Source: Apium graveolens
Taxonomy: Eukaryota > Streptophyta > Magnoliopsida > Apiales > Apiaceae
Length of the DNA: 64,000 bases
Reading direction: 5' to 3'
Assembly (NCBI RefSeq): GCF_009905375.1
Contig: NC_133648.1
Location: 304,250,565-304,314,564, forward strand
Positions 34,730 to 44,743 of the stretch are shown in pieces. How positions within the stretch are numbered: position 1 is the stretch's first letter; each line of letters starts with the position of its first letter. Position numbers and translations under genes: made by a program. The notes beneath the pieces are model-generated. The model did no database searches and was not told the origin of the DNA. It saw only the letters and a list, made by a program, of their open reading frames with translations.

Positions 34730-34731
34730 AT

Positions 34732-35759
34732 TGTTATTCCTTAATAATACAACAAGAATTACAGAAGGGGGTTGAATGTAATTCTGGCTTCTTTTTGAGA
34801 TTTTTAAAACTGTTCTAATTCAATAATATATAAGTGTTTGATTTGCAAAGTGCGGAATGAAAGAATTATATAAATCAAAACACAAGTAATAAAAACACAA
34901 GTCTTTAAAACTTTCTGGTAGATTTGAATGTATCCACCAGAGATATATATATGTATCGAGAGAACCCTGTGAAGTTTGAATAGCTCACAACTGCTTTTAC
35001 AAGTGAACAAACAAACTACAGAGAAATTCTTAATAGTTATAGCTTTTTCTATTTCTCTTCTAAGATGTGTTTGCTTAGTTGTTTGTTCTACTAGCTACAC
35101 TTGGTTTATATATCACCAAGTTTACATGATAATAAGACATGATAATAAAACAAAACCTATCAAGTCTAACTCCATGCAACTTCACTACTCTATTCCAGCA
35201 TCTTTGAATATCTTCATAATAGCATAGAATTGGTAATGCTTCTTTGTTCTCAAAACCCTTCTAAACAGGCTGCCACATTCCTTTTGCAAACACCCAACGC
35301 ATGTGACTGTGTTGTCACTGTCAACAGATATTTGAATTGATCATCCGTCGGGTACATGCTTGTTATCCATCGGGTAGCCTTGTTGATCATCCGTCGGGTA
35401 GCTTTGTTGATCATCCGTCGGGTTGTTGTTTGACACTTGACTCCATTTCATTTATGCAGAATTACAAGACATCTTATATTTATAATTAATCAACCTATTA
35501 TGCATATCTACTAGTAGTCAACATGACTCATATGCTACTACAGAATCTGCACAAAGTTGTTTACAGGAATGTGCTACATTACTTATTGTTACATAAGCTA
35601 CTCACCCGATGGATATCAATTAGTCATCCGTCGGGACTATAATGAATCATCCGTCGGGACTATAATTGATCATCCATCGGTTGCTACAAAATTCACTAAG
35701 TTAAATCTACTAAGGTATTTTGTTTGGCTTATCATCAAGTACACAACATATTTCTAACA
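34732..35759 (-). repeat. 5' LTR of element D (1028 bp)
   Basis: Read on the reverse strand it starts TGTTAGAAATATGTTGTG and ends AAGGAATAACA. It has a TATATAAA box at 35105-35112. It carries eight copies of a CATCCGTCGG-like word in two clusters (35341-35420 and 35600-35680). It has the same length as the LTR of element C. Confidence 0.88.
35341..35420. repeat. CATCCGTCGG tandem cluster in element D LTR
   Basis: Four units spaced 22-25 bp apart start at 35341, about 35363, 35388 and 35411. A second cluster of four lies at 35600-35680, its first unit inverted. Confidence 0.85.
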
Positions 35760-35835
35760 CAACTACCTCAGAGCAGCCTGACACGGAAGGCACTGGAACT
35801 CTGCCCTGACTACCGCGGAAGAATCTCCTAGGCAT
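35760..35835 (-). pseudogene. Short basic reading frame in LTR remnant (cut by element D)
   Basis: The ATG at 35835 follows TTGCAG directly and opens MPRRFFRGSQGRVPVPSV, Arg-rich like the frames at 6254, 18047 and 48617. After 23 codons there is a phase-0 GAG|GTAGTT at 35767/35766, matching the exon ends in gypsy2 and gypsy3. The frame then runs into the element D LTR. It is listed as broken for that reason. Confidence 0.4.
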
Positions 35836-38045
35836 CTGCAATACATATATAAAACATTCGGCAAGGGTGAGCAATCAAATTCTCAACAGTACCACTATAT
35901 AAATAGCAAGTAAAACAGTTTATGATAAAGCAGTGACAAGAACAGAGATTATAGCTCATTTGTAAAACATGGTAAACATTTATAAACTGGATATTCGAAA
36001 CTAGCATGCTCCGTAAAACAATAACATCAGTCGTGTGTTGTGTGTAAATACCAAAGTTAAATCTTAGCATGCTATTTCATTTCCAAATCATCGGTCTCAA
36101 CAAGTTGATTTGTTAAACAATTTTAAAACTGAATCAATCAAACCTATTGGACGTTCAACGGGTGAAGATAGTTGATCAGTCTACCCTTACCGGACAGCGA
36201 CTAACGGCCATCCAGAATAAAGAAAGAATGTGTTCCGGAACTTGGGAAAAGACTAGCTAGATCTTTCCCCCAATGCTGGATTAATCGGTTAAACAGAGCG
36301 TCCAACCGAATTAGCCACTTACGCCTACTCAATTCCAATAGATCAACTGAATTCCCTTTTTGCCTCTTTCCAGAATTCCAAGACATATGTGGATCAAAAC
36401 CTTCCACGACATAGGTGGATCAAAACATTTTCTTTATCCAGTTTCCCTATCTTTTTTTAAAATCATTCTATCACAGCACACAATTCAAAACTTCTTTTCA
36501 TTTTAATCACGTTTAGAGATAGGTGCTTTCAGAAGTTACTTTTCCCCAAAAACATATTAAACAACATTTTCAAATACAGGGGATACGTAAATTAAAACAT
36601 TTTTGTTCCTTTATGAGATTAAAACATTAGCTATTCATACGTACTGAACCATAAAAAAATGGTCAGGGGTACTTGCCTTGCAGAGCTTACGACTATCCCT
36701 GATTGACCTTGGACTGATTTGGACACGCGGCTTTATCGCCTTACTATCAAACTATTCTGGATCCGACTTCAATGCTCAGGTCCTTCGCTTGGAACCTCGT
36801 TGTGCTTGTCGAATGATCACTAGGTTATCTTTAGTTCGATAATCTGGAGTCCTTTAACTAGAACCTAAAGAGTCAAAATACCCTACGTTAGACGACCAGG
36901 TATGCTTGACATATCCTCACTAACAACCTACCCATACGATAACACATCCCGACTCGTAATTACTCATATTATAATAACACATAAAACAATTAGGGTTCAT
37001 GTTCCCGAATATTGGTTCGGTGTTCGTTTTCAGAAAATACGTATACTCATAATTTTACGAAATCAGGATTATTGATTTTAGAAAATTATTTCAACACATC
37101 GTGCAATCAAATTTCGTATAAAACACATATGTATTTATATAGTCACTCGACATCCCGATAATCGTCGGATACGCTCCCGTATTTTTGTAGGTAAATTTCC
37201 CAGAAATCGGGCAGCGTCTCCTTTATTTATCGGATTACCCGTCGAAGCAATTCGACGTCAAATCAACACAAACAACCTAATCATTAATTCAACCGATATC
37301 ACCACCGAAATCACTTCACAAATCCCAACCACCGATCAAACTAATTAATTAGTATTATTCACGTTTTTATATTTATTTATTTTAAAATATTAGGATTTAG
37401 AATCGCGTCATTACAGTCCACCGTCGGCTCGCCGAGGCTCATCGCCGACGGCGGCAAAAATTTACAGTTACCCGATTATTTCGGGTTTTCGACGTAATTT
37501 CACCGATTGAAATTTTCAAAATAATTCGAAAACTAGAAATTACAATTCGAGACATCACAGAAGCAAACATCAGAATCATATTATCAAATTAAATAAAAAA
37601 TTACAGAACGGGTATTTGGATCACTAGCGTAACAGCAAACCCAAATAATATCGCAGCAAACCCCTTCCACCACACGCACATATGCGCGGTGGCAGGAAAA
37701 TTAACACAACAACAGACACACAATAGCAGGCAACAATTACAGAACCAGGCAACCACACCTCTCAGGAATTCCGAGAGGTAGCAACCAAAAACAATCAATT
37801 GCAAATATATACACACACTGATATGTATATACACGCAATCAGCAAGAACCCAGAATTGAACATAACTGCGAACCAACAAAGCCCGCCGGAAAAAGAAAGG
37901 AATAACCAGCACTTACCGAAAAGAAAAAGAAACGGAAGTAATTGGAACAATATAAAAAAAGGGATGGAATCGGAGTGGTGAAAAAGAGAGAGAGATTTTC
38001 AGAAAGATAAGAGCCGAGAAATGGATACAGGGAACAAATGGGGTT
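35760..38045 (-). repeat. Gypsy LTR remnant, reverse strand
   Basis: The region contains no gene. Read on the reverse strand it has the layout of the other gypsy LTRs: a CTC-rich leader-like start (near 38000), AG|GCAAGT (GCAAGT at 36671-36676), a TTGCTCACCCTTGC block near 35870 and a TTGCAG acceptor, then an ATG at 35835. D truncates its 3' end and E its 5' end, so neither terminus is visible and no internal region is attached. It is a fourth, distinct LTR type: its bulk sequence does not resemble A, gypsy2 or gypsy3. Confidence 0.6.
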
Positions 38046-38605
38046 TGTTAGATATATTTGTGATGTCATGTCTAATCTGATTTGTTTAGTTTCAGAACTT
38101 ACTATCAAAAGTTAACTGGAAATCAGAACTTACTAAAGACAGGAAGTTATCAGAACTTAAGCCATCAGGACTTACATCAGAATTTAAGTGCGGATACACT
38201 TCAGGGATGAAAAGCGGCTGATTTATAGGAGAGGATCTGGATTAAACAAAAGAAGATATGCTTGGAGAGTTATACAGCTAAAGGACTACAGTAGATAATC
38301 TCTGATTGATTTATTTTAGGAAACAGAACATATCATATCAATTAGGAGATTTCTTGTAATTGTGTAGTATATAAACACAGATTAGGGTTTACACTATAAG
38401 TGTTATCATTCACGAGAATATTATTCATTGTAACCCTAGCAACTCTTAGTGATATCATACATCACTAAGAGAGTAGATTAAAGCTACTGTAATAGAGTTT
38501 GATATATTGAATAAATTAGCTTTCTGTTGCATACTTGTGTTTATAATCGAATTGACTGTAGATATTATATTCAACCCCCTTCTATAGTATCATTGAGGTC
38601 TAACA
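38046..38605 (+). repeat. 5' LTR of element E (560 bp)
   Basis: It begins TGTTAGATATATTTGTGATG and ends GGTCTAACA, with a TATATAAA box at 38368-38375. It has several ATCAGAACTT-like words at 38093-38185. It is clearly homologous to the B LTR in opposite orientation. Confidence 0.92.
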
Positions 38606-38607
38606 AG

Positions 38608-38619
38608 TGGTATCAGAGC
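38608..38619 (+). other. Primer-binding site of element E (tRNA-iMet)
   Basis: TGGTATCAGAGC lies two bases after the LTR. Confidence 0.92.
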
Positions 38620-38667
38620 CAATCTTTTAAGCTTACAAACAGTTAAGATCCAAACAAACAATCAATC

Positions 38668-39915
38668 ATGTCTGATCAAGCAAAAATACCAGACCCTCAA
38701 GAACATGCAAAGGTTCAACCTATTCAAAACACCAGTAGATATGAAACAATCAGGGTTCCTATGCTCAGGGTGTCTGAGTACCCTGTATAGAGTGTGAAGA
38801 TGGCCATATTTATGGAATCTACAGATCCATAATATTTAGACAGAATTTATGATGGTCCATACAAGCCCACAAAGCTTTCTGTTGCAGTTGGGAATGAGCC
38901 ACAGAAGATGATTCCAAAAGAAAAGAGAGAACTCATCACTGAAGACATCTCTTCACTAGGCAAGGATGCAAAAGTAAGACACTTGCTTCATAGTGCACTT
39001 GACAATGTCATGTCAAAAAGGGTGATTAGATGCAAGACTACAAAAGAAATCTGGGATGCATTGGAAGTGAGATGTCAAGGAACCAATGTCATCAAAAAGA
39101 ACAGGAAGACAATACTCACACAGGAGTATGAGCACTTTGACTCAAAATCTGATGAGTCATTAACTGATACATATGACAGATTCACAAAGCTGTTGAATGA
39201 TCTGTCACTAGTGGATAAGGAATATGATCCAGAAGATTCAAATCTGAAATTCCTACTAGCTCTTCCTAAAAAGTGGGATTTGAAAGCTACTACAATAAGA
39301 GACAACTATGAACTTGCTGATATGTCTCATGATGAAATCTATGGAATGCTCAAGACTCATAAACTTCAGATGGAGCAAAGAAAGAAGAGGCATGGAGGGA
39401 GTCTAAGACAGTTGCTTTAAAGACTAAAGAAAAGCCAATTGTCTCTAGGAAGGAAAAAGGAAAGGCTATAATCATACAGTCTGATTCAGAGTCATCAGAT
39501 TCTGATGATGATGATTCAGAACCTGAAAATTTATTTGAAGTGGATGTTGATGCAGATATGATGCAACTGTGTGCTCTTATGGTGAAGAGTATCACAAAGA
39601 TAGCCTACAAGAAATTCAGAAAGGGTAAGAAGTTTTCCAGGAAAGGTGGAAGTTTTGACAAGAAAAGGTTCAGAAAGACTGAAGGCAAAGGAGGAAAATC
39701 TGACAGAGGAGACAATTCAAATGTCAAATGCTACAATTATGGTGAAAGAGGCCACATTTCTCCTAATTACAAGAAAAGAAAAGGTGATAAAGGCCAGGCA
39801 CTTATCACAAAGAAGAAAAACTGGGCGGACACTTCAGAATCTGAAGAAGAGGTGAACTATGCCTTAATGGAAAATGCTGATAGCAGTTCTGATGCTGCTG
39901 AACTAGAGGTACCTC
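38668..39915 (+). pseudogene. Element E gag (stops, frameshift, truncated by CACTA)
   Basis: The ATG at 38668 opens MSDQAKIPDPQEHAKVQPI, followed by the copia gag blocks VKMAIFMESTDP, DRIYDGPYKPTKLSVAVG, VRHLLHSALDNVMSKRVI and DEIYGMLKTHKLQMEQ. Stops lie at 38788 (TAG) and 38830 (TAA), and a frameshift near 39400 moves the frame so that SKTVALKTKEK continues elsewhere. The zinc knuckle near 39730 reads CYNYGERGH, with the second Cys lost. B has CNNCGERGH here. The reading stops at the CACTA boundary just after ELEVPP. Confidence 0.88.
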
Positions 39916-41440
39916 CACTACACCATAAATGGCCTACAGCAACACCAAGAAAATGTAACAACAGGCCCAAAAAAGTGTTACCACAGCCAAAAAAAGGCCT
40001 AAGGTAACATAAAAACTAAGTTGCTTTTTTTCGAGTTTCCTTTGGCCCCTAAGGAAACATTACTTTTGCCCTGGTGTAACATTCACATTTGTGTTACAAT
40101 AGCTGTCAAAGGTAACATCAATCTATGTTTATAGTATCACAATATGTATATTACCTTTGGACTTAGAATTTTCAAAAAAAATAGGGCCCACCAGTGGGGC
40201 CCACATTTGTTTGCAAAGGTAACATTATAATGTAATACTATAGACATACTTTAATGTTACCTTTGATGTATATTGTAACAGTAATGTTTTGTATTATACC
40301 AATTTCTTTGTAACATTTTTAATATTTAATGTAACATATTTTTCAAAAAAAATTAACACGAATGGTTTGTAAATTCAACATGCCATAAACCTGTTTTTCA
40401 TACAAGTCAACAAATAAACAATTCAAACCACCAAACTTCAAATCGGTTTTCACAAACCCCCACCAAATACTACTTCATTTTTCACATATTTCACCGTCAA
40501 CTCCACATAATCCAAAAAATAGGTACATAGTCTATAGTCTAGAGTACGATAAATAAACATCTGAAATCTAGTACGAAAACACTTGGAGTACGTAAAAGAA
40601 GATGGGTAAAAAATAGTGATGCCACTATGATATTAAGTGCAACCCCTCATGTTTTCAAGCTCGCAATCTGGATCCTCGGTAAATCTTGTGATGGTAGCAT
40701 CTCTTGCCTTCATAATCATAGATCCATCCAACTGAACACACTGAACTCTGGACTGCAAAAGGTTTCAACATCAAGCAAATTATTATGAAAACTATAACTT
40801 TTGGAATAACCAATATAAAGATATATTGAATGTCAGCCTGAGCTTTAGTAGACTTAAGTTTGCCAATATTTGAGCTGAAAGTCGAATTAAGAATTAAGAA
40901 CAACTGCCTAGTTCTATCCATCATTTGCTATCATATAATGAAGTAAAAAAAATCACAGAAACTCTTATTTAGCCATTTAACTGGTAAAAAAATCCAATAC
41001 ATTTAACACACAGACCAAGTAAAACAACTGGTATCCGGTAATCTGGGTCAGGAATGACAGTTGGGGCTACAGTTGCTTTCCTTACCTTCCTTCCAAACTG
41101 CAAAAGAATTAAAAATCCACATAATTCAACACAAAATGGCATCCTCAAAAGTTCTCTGAGTCGACTATCCTGTGTACTAGCAGCTAATGCAAAACTTGTA
41201 AATTTAAGTAACATAACTATTTCCTTTATCCTCTTTAGACAAAGAAATTACACAATAATTTTATATGCAATTTTAGCAACTACCATTCCGGATTCAAATC
41301 AATTGAACTACCCTTTCTGATTAATTGCTAGAAGTTAACCCGCTATCCTAGCAGTCATTAAAATATCTATATCTACATAAAAAGCGCGCGAGCAGGAAAA
41401 CAAATACAAGCAAATCAGCCCATTTATATAAATTTAGTCA
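39916..41440. mobile_element. Truncated CACTA (En/Spm-type) element
   Basis: The left end CACTACACCATAAATGGCC is a typical CACTA terminal inverted repeat. The next 430 bp hold eleven exact GTAAC/GTTAC words in both orientations (mostly GGTAACAT-like), the subterminal repeats expected of transposase binding sites in this superfamily. No matching right-hand repeat (ending GTGTAGTG) is seen before copia element C begins, so the right end is deleted. The interior (40640-41220) contains reverse-strand pieces bounded by AG-type acceptors (TTTTGCAG at 41098-41105 and 40752-40760), with short open stretches such as PTVIPDPDYRIPVVLLG. I do not recognise a family; they may be CACTA exons or a captured gene fragment. 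Confidence 0.7.
40640..41220 (-). pseudogene. Gene-like exon fragments inside the CACTA remnant
   Basis: On the reverse strand, ATTCTTTTGCAG precedes FGRKVRKATVAPTVIPD and DYRIPVVLLGL. A second piece reads SNIGKLKSTKAQADIQYI. A third, preceded by ACCTTTTGCAG, reads VQCVQLDGSMIMKARDATI and DPDCELENMRGC. The T-rich acceptors look like plant intron ends. No known domain is recognised. Transposase exons and a captured host fragment are both possible. Confidence 0.3.
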
Positions 41441-42480
41441 ATCTTGCAACCTGCAAAATTTGCAACTGAATAGCCAATTAGATCAAAACCAGAATCTCTA
41501 GCGTACCAAATGCCAAGTTTTGGTGTACCCTTGAGATATCTGAAGATTCTCTTAATAGCTACTAAATGAGATTCTCTAGGATCAGCCTAAAATATTACAC
41601 ACAGACAAGTAGCAAACATTATATCTGGTCTACTGGATGTTAAATGTAAAAGTGAGCCAACCATGCCTCTACAGCTTGAAATGTCCACACACTTTTCAGT
41701 AGTGTTCAATTCAAGTTTAGTAGCAGTGGCCATGAGAGTTTTTGCAGATGTGCAATCTATTAAATCAAACTTCTTTAAAAGATCATGAATATATTTGGTT
41801 TGACTAATGAATATTCCATCACTAATTTTATTAAATTATAAACCAAGAAAGTAAGTTAGTTTTCCCATCATGCTCGTTTCATATTTGATTTACATCAATT
41901 TGAAAAACGTTTTGCAAAGTTTCTCATATGTAGAGCCAAATATAATATCATCTACATAAATTTGAACAAGTATACTAGAGCCATTAACATTTCTAAAGAA
42001 AATATTTTTGTCAACAATAACTCTTGTGCAATGATTTTTTAAAAGGAACTTTGACAAAGTATCAAACCAGGCTCTAGGTGCTTACTTCAATCCATAAAGT
42101 GCTTTCAAAAGATAGTAGACATAATCTGGAAAGTTAGGGTCTTCAAAAGCTGGAGGCTGACTGACATAAACTTCCTCCTCCAAATCTCCATTCAGAAATG
42201 CACTTTGGACATCCAATTGATAAACTTTGAAATTGGCATGGGCTGCATAGGCTAGAAAAATTCTGATGGCTTCAAGTCTTTCAACAGGAGCAAAAGTCTC
42301 ATCAAATTATATTCCTTCTTGTTGATAGCAACCATTAGCAACCAATCTAGCTTTATTCCTTATGACTATGCCATTTTCATCCATCTTATTTCTGAATACC
42401 CATGTGGTGTCAATAGAATTCTCGCCTTTAGGTTTAGGTACCAACTTTCATACTTTTATTCCTTTCAAATTGGTTTAGCT
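41441..42480 (-). pseudogene. Element C reverse transcriptase and truncated RNase H
   Basis: The blocks are badly eroded but in order: RNKARLVAN and [20 protein letters not shown] (near 42220-42350), [12 protein letters not shown], a YVDDIIF equivalent near 41945, then the RNase H blocks CRGMVGSLLHLTSSRPDIMF and IFRYLKGTPKLGIWYARDSG, and LIGYSVANFAGCKID at 41449-41490. Stops are frequent, for example near 42310, 42085 and 41590. The last third of RNase H is absent. Confidence 0.8.
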
Positions 42481-44140
42481 CTTCCTGCATAGCTAAAACC
42501 CAATCAGGATCGAACAAAGCTTCTTCTACCTTCTTTGGCTCTTCCTGAGATAGAAAGCTGCTAAATAGACTTTCATCTTGAGTTGCCTTTCTTATTTGCA
42601 CTCTTGAAGATGCATCACCAATAATCAATTAAAATGGTTGATCTCTAGTCCATTTCCTTTGTTGTGGTAGATTAGCTCTAAATGAAGAGGCCTAATAATT
42701 GTCTTGATGTGTGACTGAGTTTTGATTTGAAGAAACTCCCCTTGAGTTTATGGATCTTTGATCTGAGGTTGAAGTTCTTTCAGTTTATGATCTAGAATGA
42801 CTTTCAGCTCCTATTGAGGGTTCAACAAATAATGAATTTTGTCTTTCGACAGATGTTACAGTTTGTCTATCAATGGATGATGCACCATGTCTTTTGATGA
42901 ATGTAGAAATTTGTGCTTCATTTGTTGATCTTCCTTCATATTCCTTAGAAATTGCTTCTTGATCACTTTCATCATCACTGTCAACACAGTTCATCTCAAC
43001 ATTGTCAAATTTAAGGCTCTTATGGAAACCTTCATCTTGTAGTCCTTCTATCTTCTTATCATCAAACACAACATGTACAGATTCCATAACAATGTTGGTT
43101 CTTAGATTGTAGACTATGTATGCTTTTCCAACTACATATCGAACAAATATATCTTCACCTGCTTTGGCATCAAACTTTCCATGTTGCTCAGTTTAATTCC
43201 TCAGAATATAGCATTTGCAGCCAAAGGCATGAAGAAAGTTTAATGTTGGCTTCCTGTTCTTGAACAATTGATAGGGAGTCATGCATTTTACTTAATTTAC
43301 CAAATAAATGTTCTTAGTGTAGCATGCAGTATTAACAGCTTTAGCCCGGAAATATGTTGGTAACTTTAATTACTCTAACATGGTTCTTGCAGCTTCAATT
43401 AAGGATATGTTCTTTCTTTCTACTACTTAATTTTGTTGTGGAGTCCTTGCTGTTGAAAACTCATGCATGATTCCATTTTCTTCACAGAACGACCTCATTG
43501 CAGACTTCTTGATCTCAGTTCCATTGTCACTCCTGATTCTTCTAACCTTGAGATCATGATGATTTTTGACTTGCCTTATGTGATTGATAATGATTTCACT
43601 AGCTTCATCTTTAGGTTTAAGAAAATGTGTCTAAGAGAACTTTGAGAAGTCATCCAAAATTACCAGGCAATATCTCTTCTTTGAAGTTGACAACACATTG
43701 ACTGGTCCAAAACAATCCATGTGAAAAGTTGTAGTGGTTCTTCAACTGTTGATCCGAGCTTCCTTTTGAATGATGCTTTAATTTGTTTTCCTTTTTGACA
43801 AGCATCACACTACACATCCTTTGAGAACTCAACTTGAGGGATACCTCTTATTAGATCTTTCCTGACTAGTTCATTCATAGTCTTGAAGTTCAGATGAGAC
43901 AGCTTCTTGTGCCACAACCAACTTTTATCCTGACTTTCTTTGCTAAAAACACAAGTTATAGAATCTGCATTAAATGAGTTGAAGTCATCTAGGTACACAT
44001 TTCCTTTTCTCACTCCATTGAGAACCACTTTGTTGTTTTCCTTGTAGATAACAACACAGGCTTCAGAATTGAAAGTTACACAATTGCCTTTTTTACATAG
44101 TTGGCTGACACTCAAAAGATCGTGTTTGAGTCCATCCACT
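42481..44140 (-). pseudogene. Element C integrase and linker
   Basis: The gag_pre-integrase domain (43810-44139: MDGLKHDLLSVSQL, WLWHKKLSHLNFKTMNEL) is followed by eroded integrase core blocks near 43300-43720, including NGTEI and FSTARTPQQN-like residues. The C-terminal block FHAFGCKCYILR and the linker (42785-43087, MESVHVVFDDKKIEGLQDEG) come next. The pre-RT block FLSQEEPKKVEEALFDPDW lies at 42500-42560. Several stops interrupt every block. Confidence 0.8.
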
Positions 44141-44738
44141 AGAGCAACTTCTTCAATGATGATATTGTCTTTTAAATCAAGCCATATCCCACAGTATATC
44201 CTTTGTTATCATCTGTAAAAGTAATAATTGGGCCATCTCTCTCCTTGAACTTAGTGAGCAGGGTAGAGTCTCTAGTCCTGTACCTTGAGCATCCACTGTC
44301 TATATACCATAAACTCTTTCTATTTCCTTGTACATATTAAAATCAAATCAAGTTTATTTCGGTACCCAAGTTTTCTTGGGTCCTGCCTTGTTAGCCCTTT
44401 TCTTAGGTTTCTTAGGCTTTCCACCATCACACTTAGGTGATTGAGGATCAACCTTAGTCCTAGGGGATTGACTTTGAATCCCATGATCAATTATAGAATT
44501 ATTATACACATTTTGATTAACATGATATGTCATAGATTGTGCAAACATGTTATTCCAGTCAGGCATGCTAAATGACATTTGTGGCATATTGAATGCAACA
44601 TAATAAGGATCATGTGTAAATGGCATATTAGCAAATTATGCATTTAAATTCTTTGAAGGCATAATAGGCATGACATTCATTGGTAATGTGGGCCTGCTGG
44701 GAAAAGAAGGAGGCGTAGAGATGGGTGTAGGCATAACA
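44141..44738 (-). pseudogene. Element C protease and gag C-terminus
   Basis: The protease active site reads YIDSGCSRY near 44300, with a frameshift in the flap near 44180. Upstream is the Met/Pro-rich gag tail (MPFTHDPYYVAFNMPQMSFS) and KAGPKKTWVPK, as in element D. The frame continues on the far side of gypsy3 at 58737. Confidence 0.85.
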
Positions 44739-44743
44739 GATTT
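44739..44743 (+). repeat. Left target-site duplication of gypsy3
   Basis: GATTT here exactly matches GATTT at 58732-58736, directly outside the LTR ends. Confidence 0.95.

Larger units (their letters stand above)
31662..35759 (-). mobile_element. Copia element D (SIRE-like), 5' half
   Basis: The 5' half of a second copia family on the reverse strand: LTR (34732-35759), PBS, a long gag, protease and the start of integrase. It is cut at 31662 by the insertion of element B, so the rest of pol must lie beyond the left edge of the window. It is related to element C over its whole length. D inserted into the gypsy LTR remnant at 35760-38045, interrupting its short exon-like frame. Confidence 0.88.
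38046..39915 (+). mobile_element. Copia element E (same family as B), 5' part
   Basis: The forward-strand 5' end of a B-family element comprises an LTR, PBS and most of gag. GGGTT at 38041-38045 may be the left target duplication. The element is cut within gag at 39915 by a CACTA end, and no pol of this copy is visible on the other side. Confidence 0.88.

Noticed and set aside
35341..35420. Regularly spaced repeats resembling a CRISPR-like array
   Set aside because: The units are about 10 bp and degenerate, lie in a plant LTR, and have 12-15 bp spacers. This is an LTR motif cluster, not CRISPR.
37601..37912. Cys-rich reverse-strand ORF (MLVIPFFFRRALLVRSYVQF)
   Set aside because: It lies in the leader-like part of the gypsy LTR remnant. 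It has no family resemblance and is probably chance.
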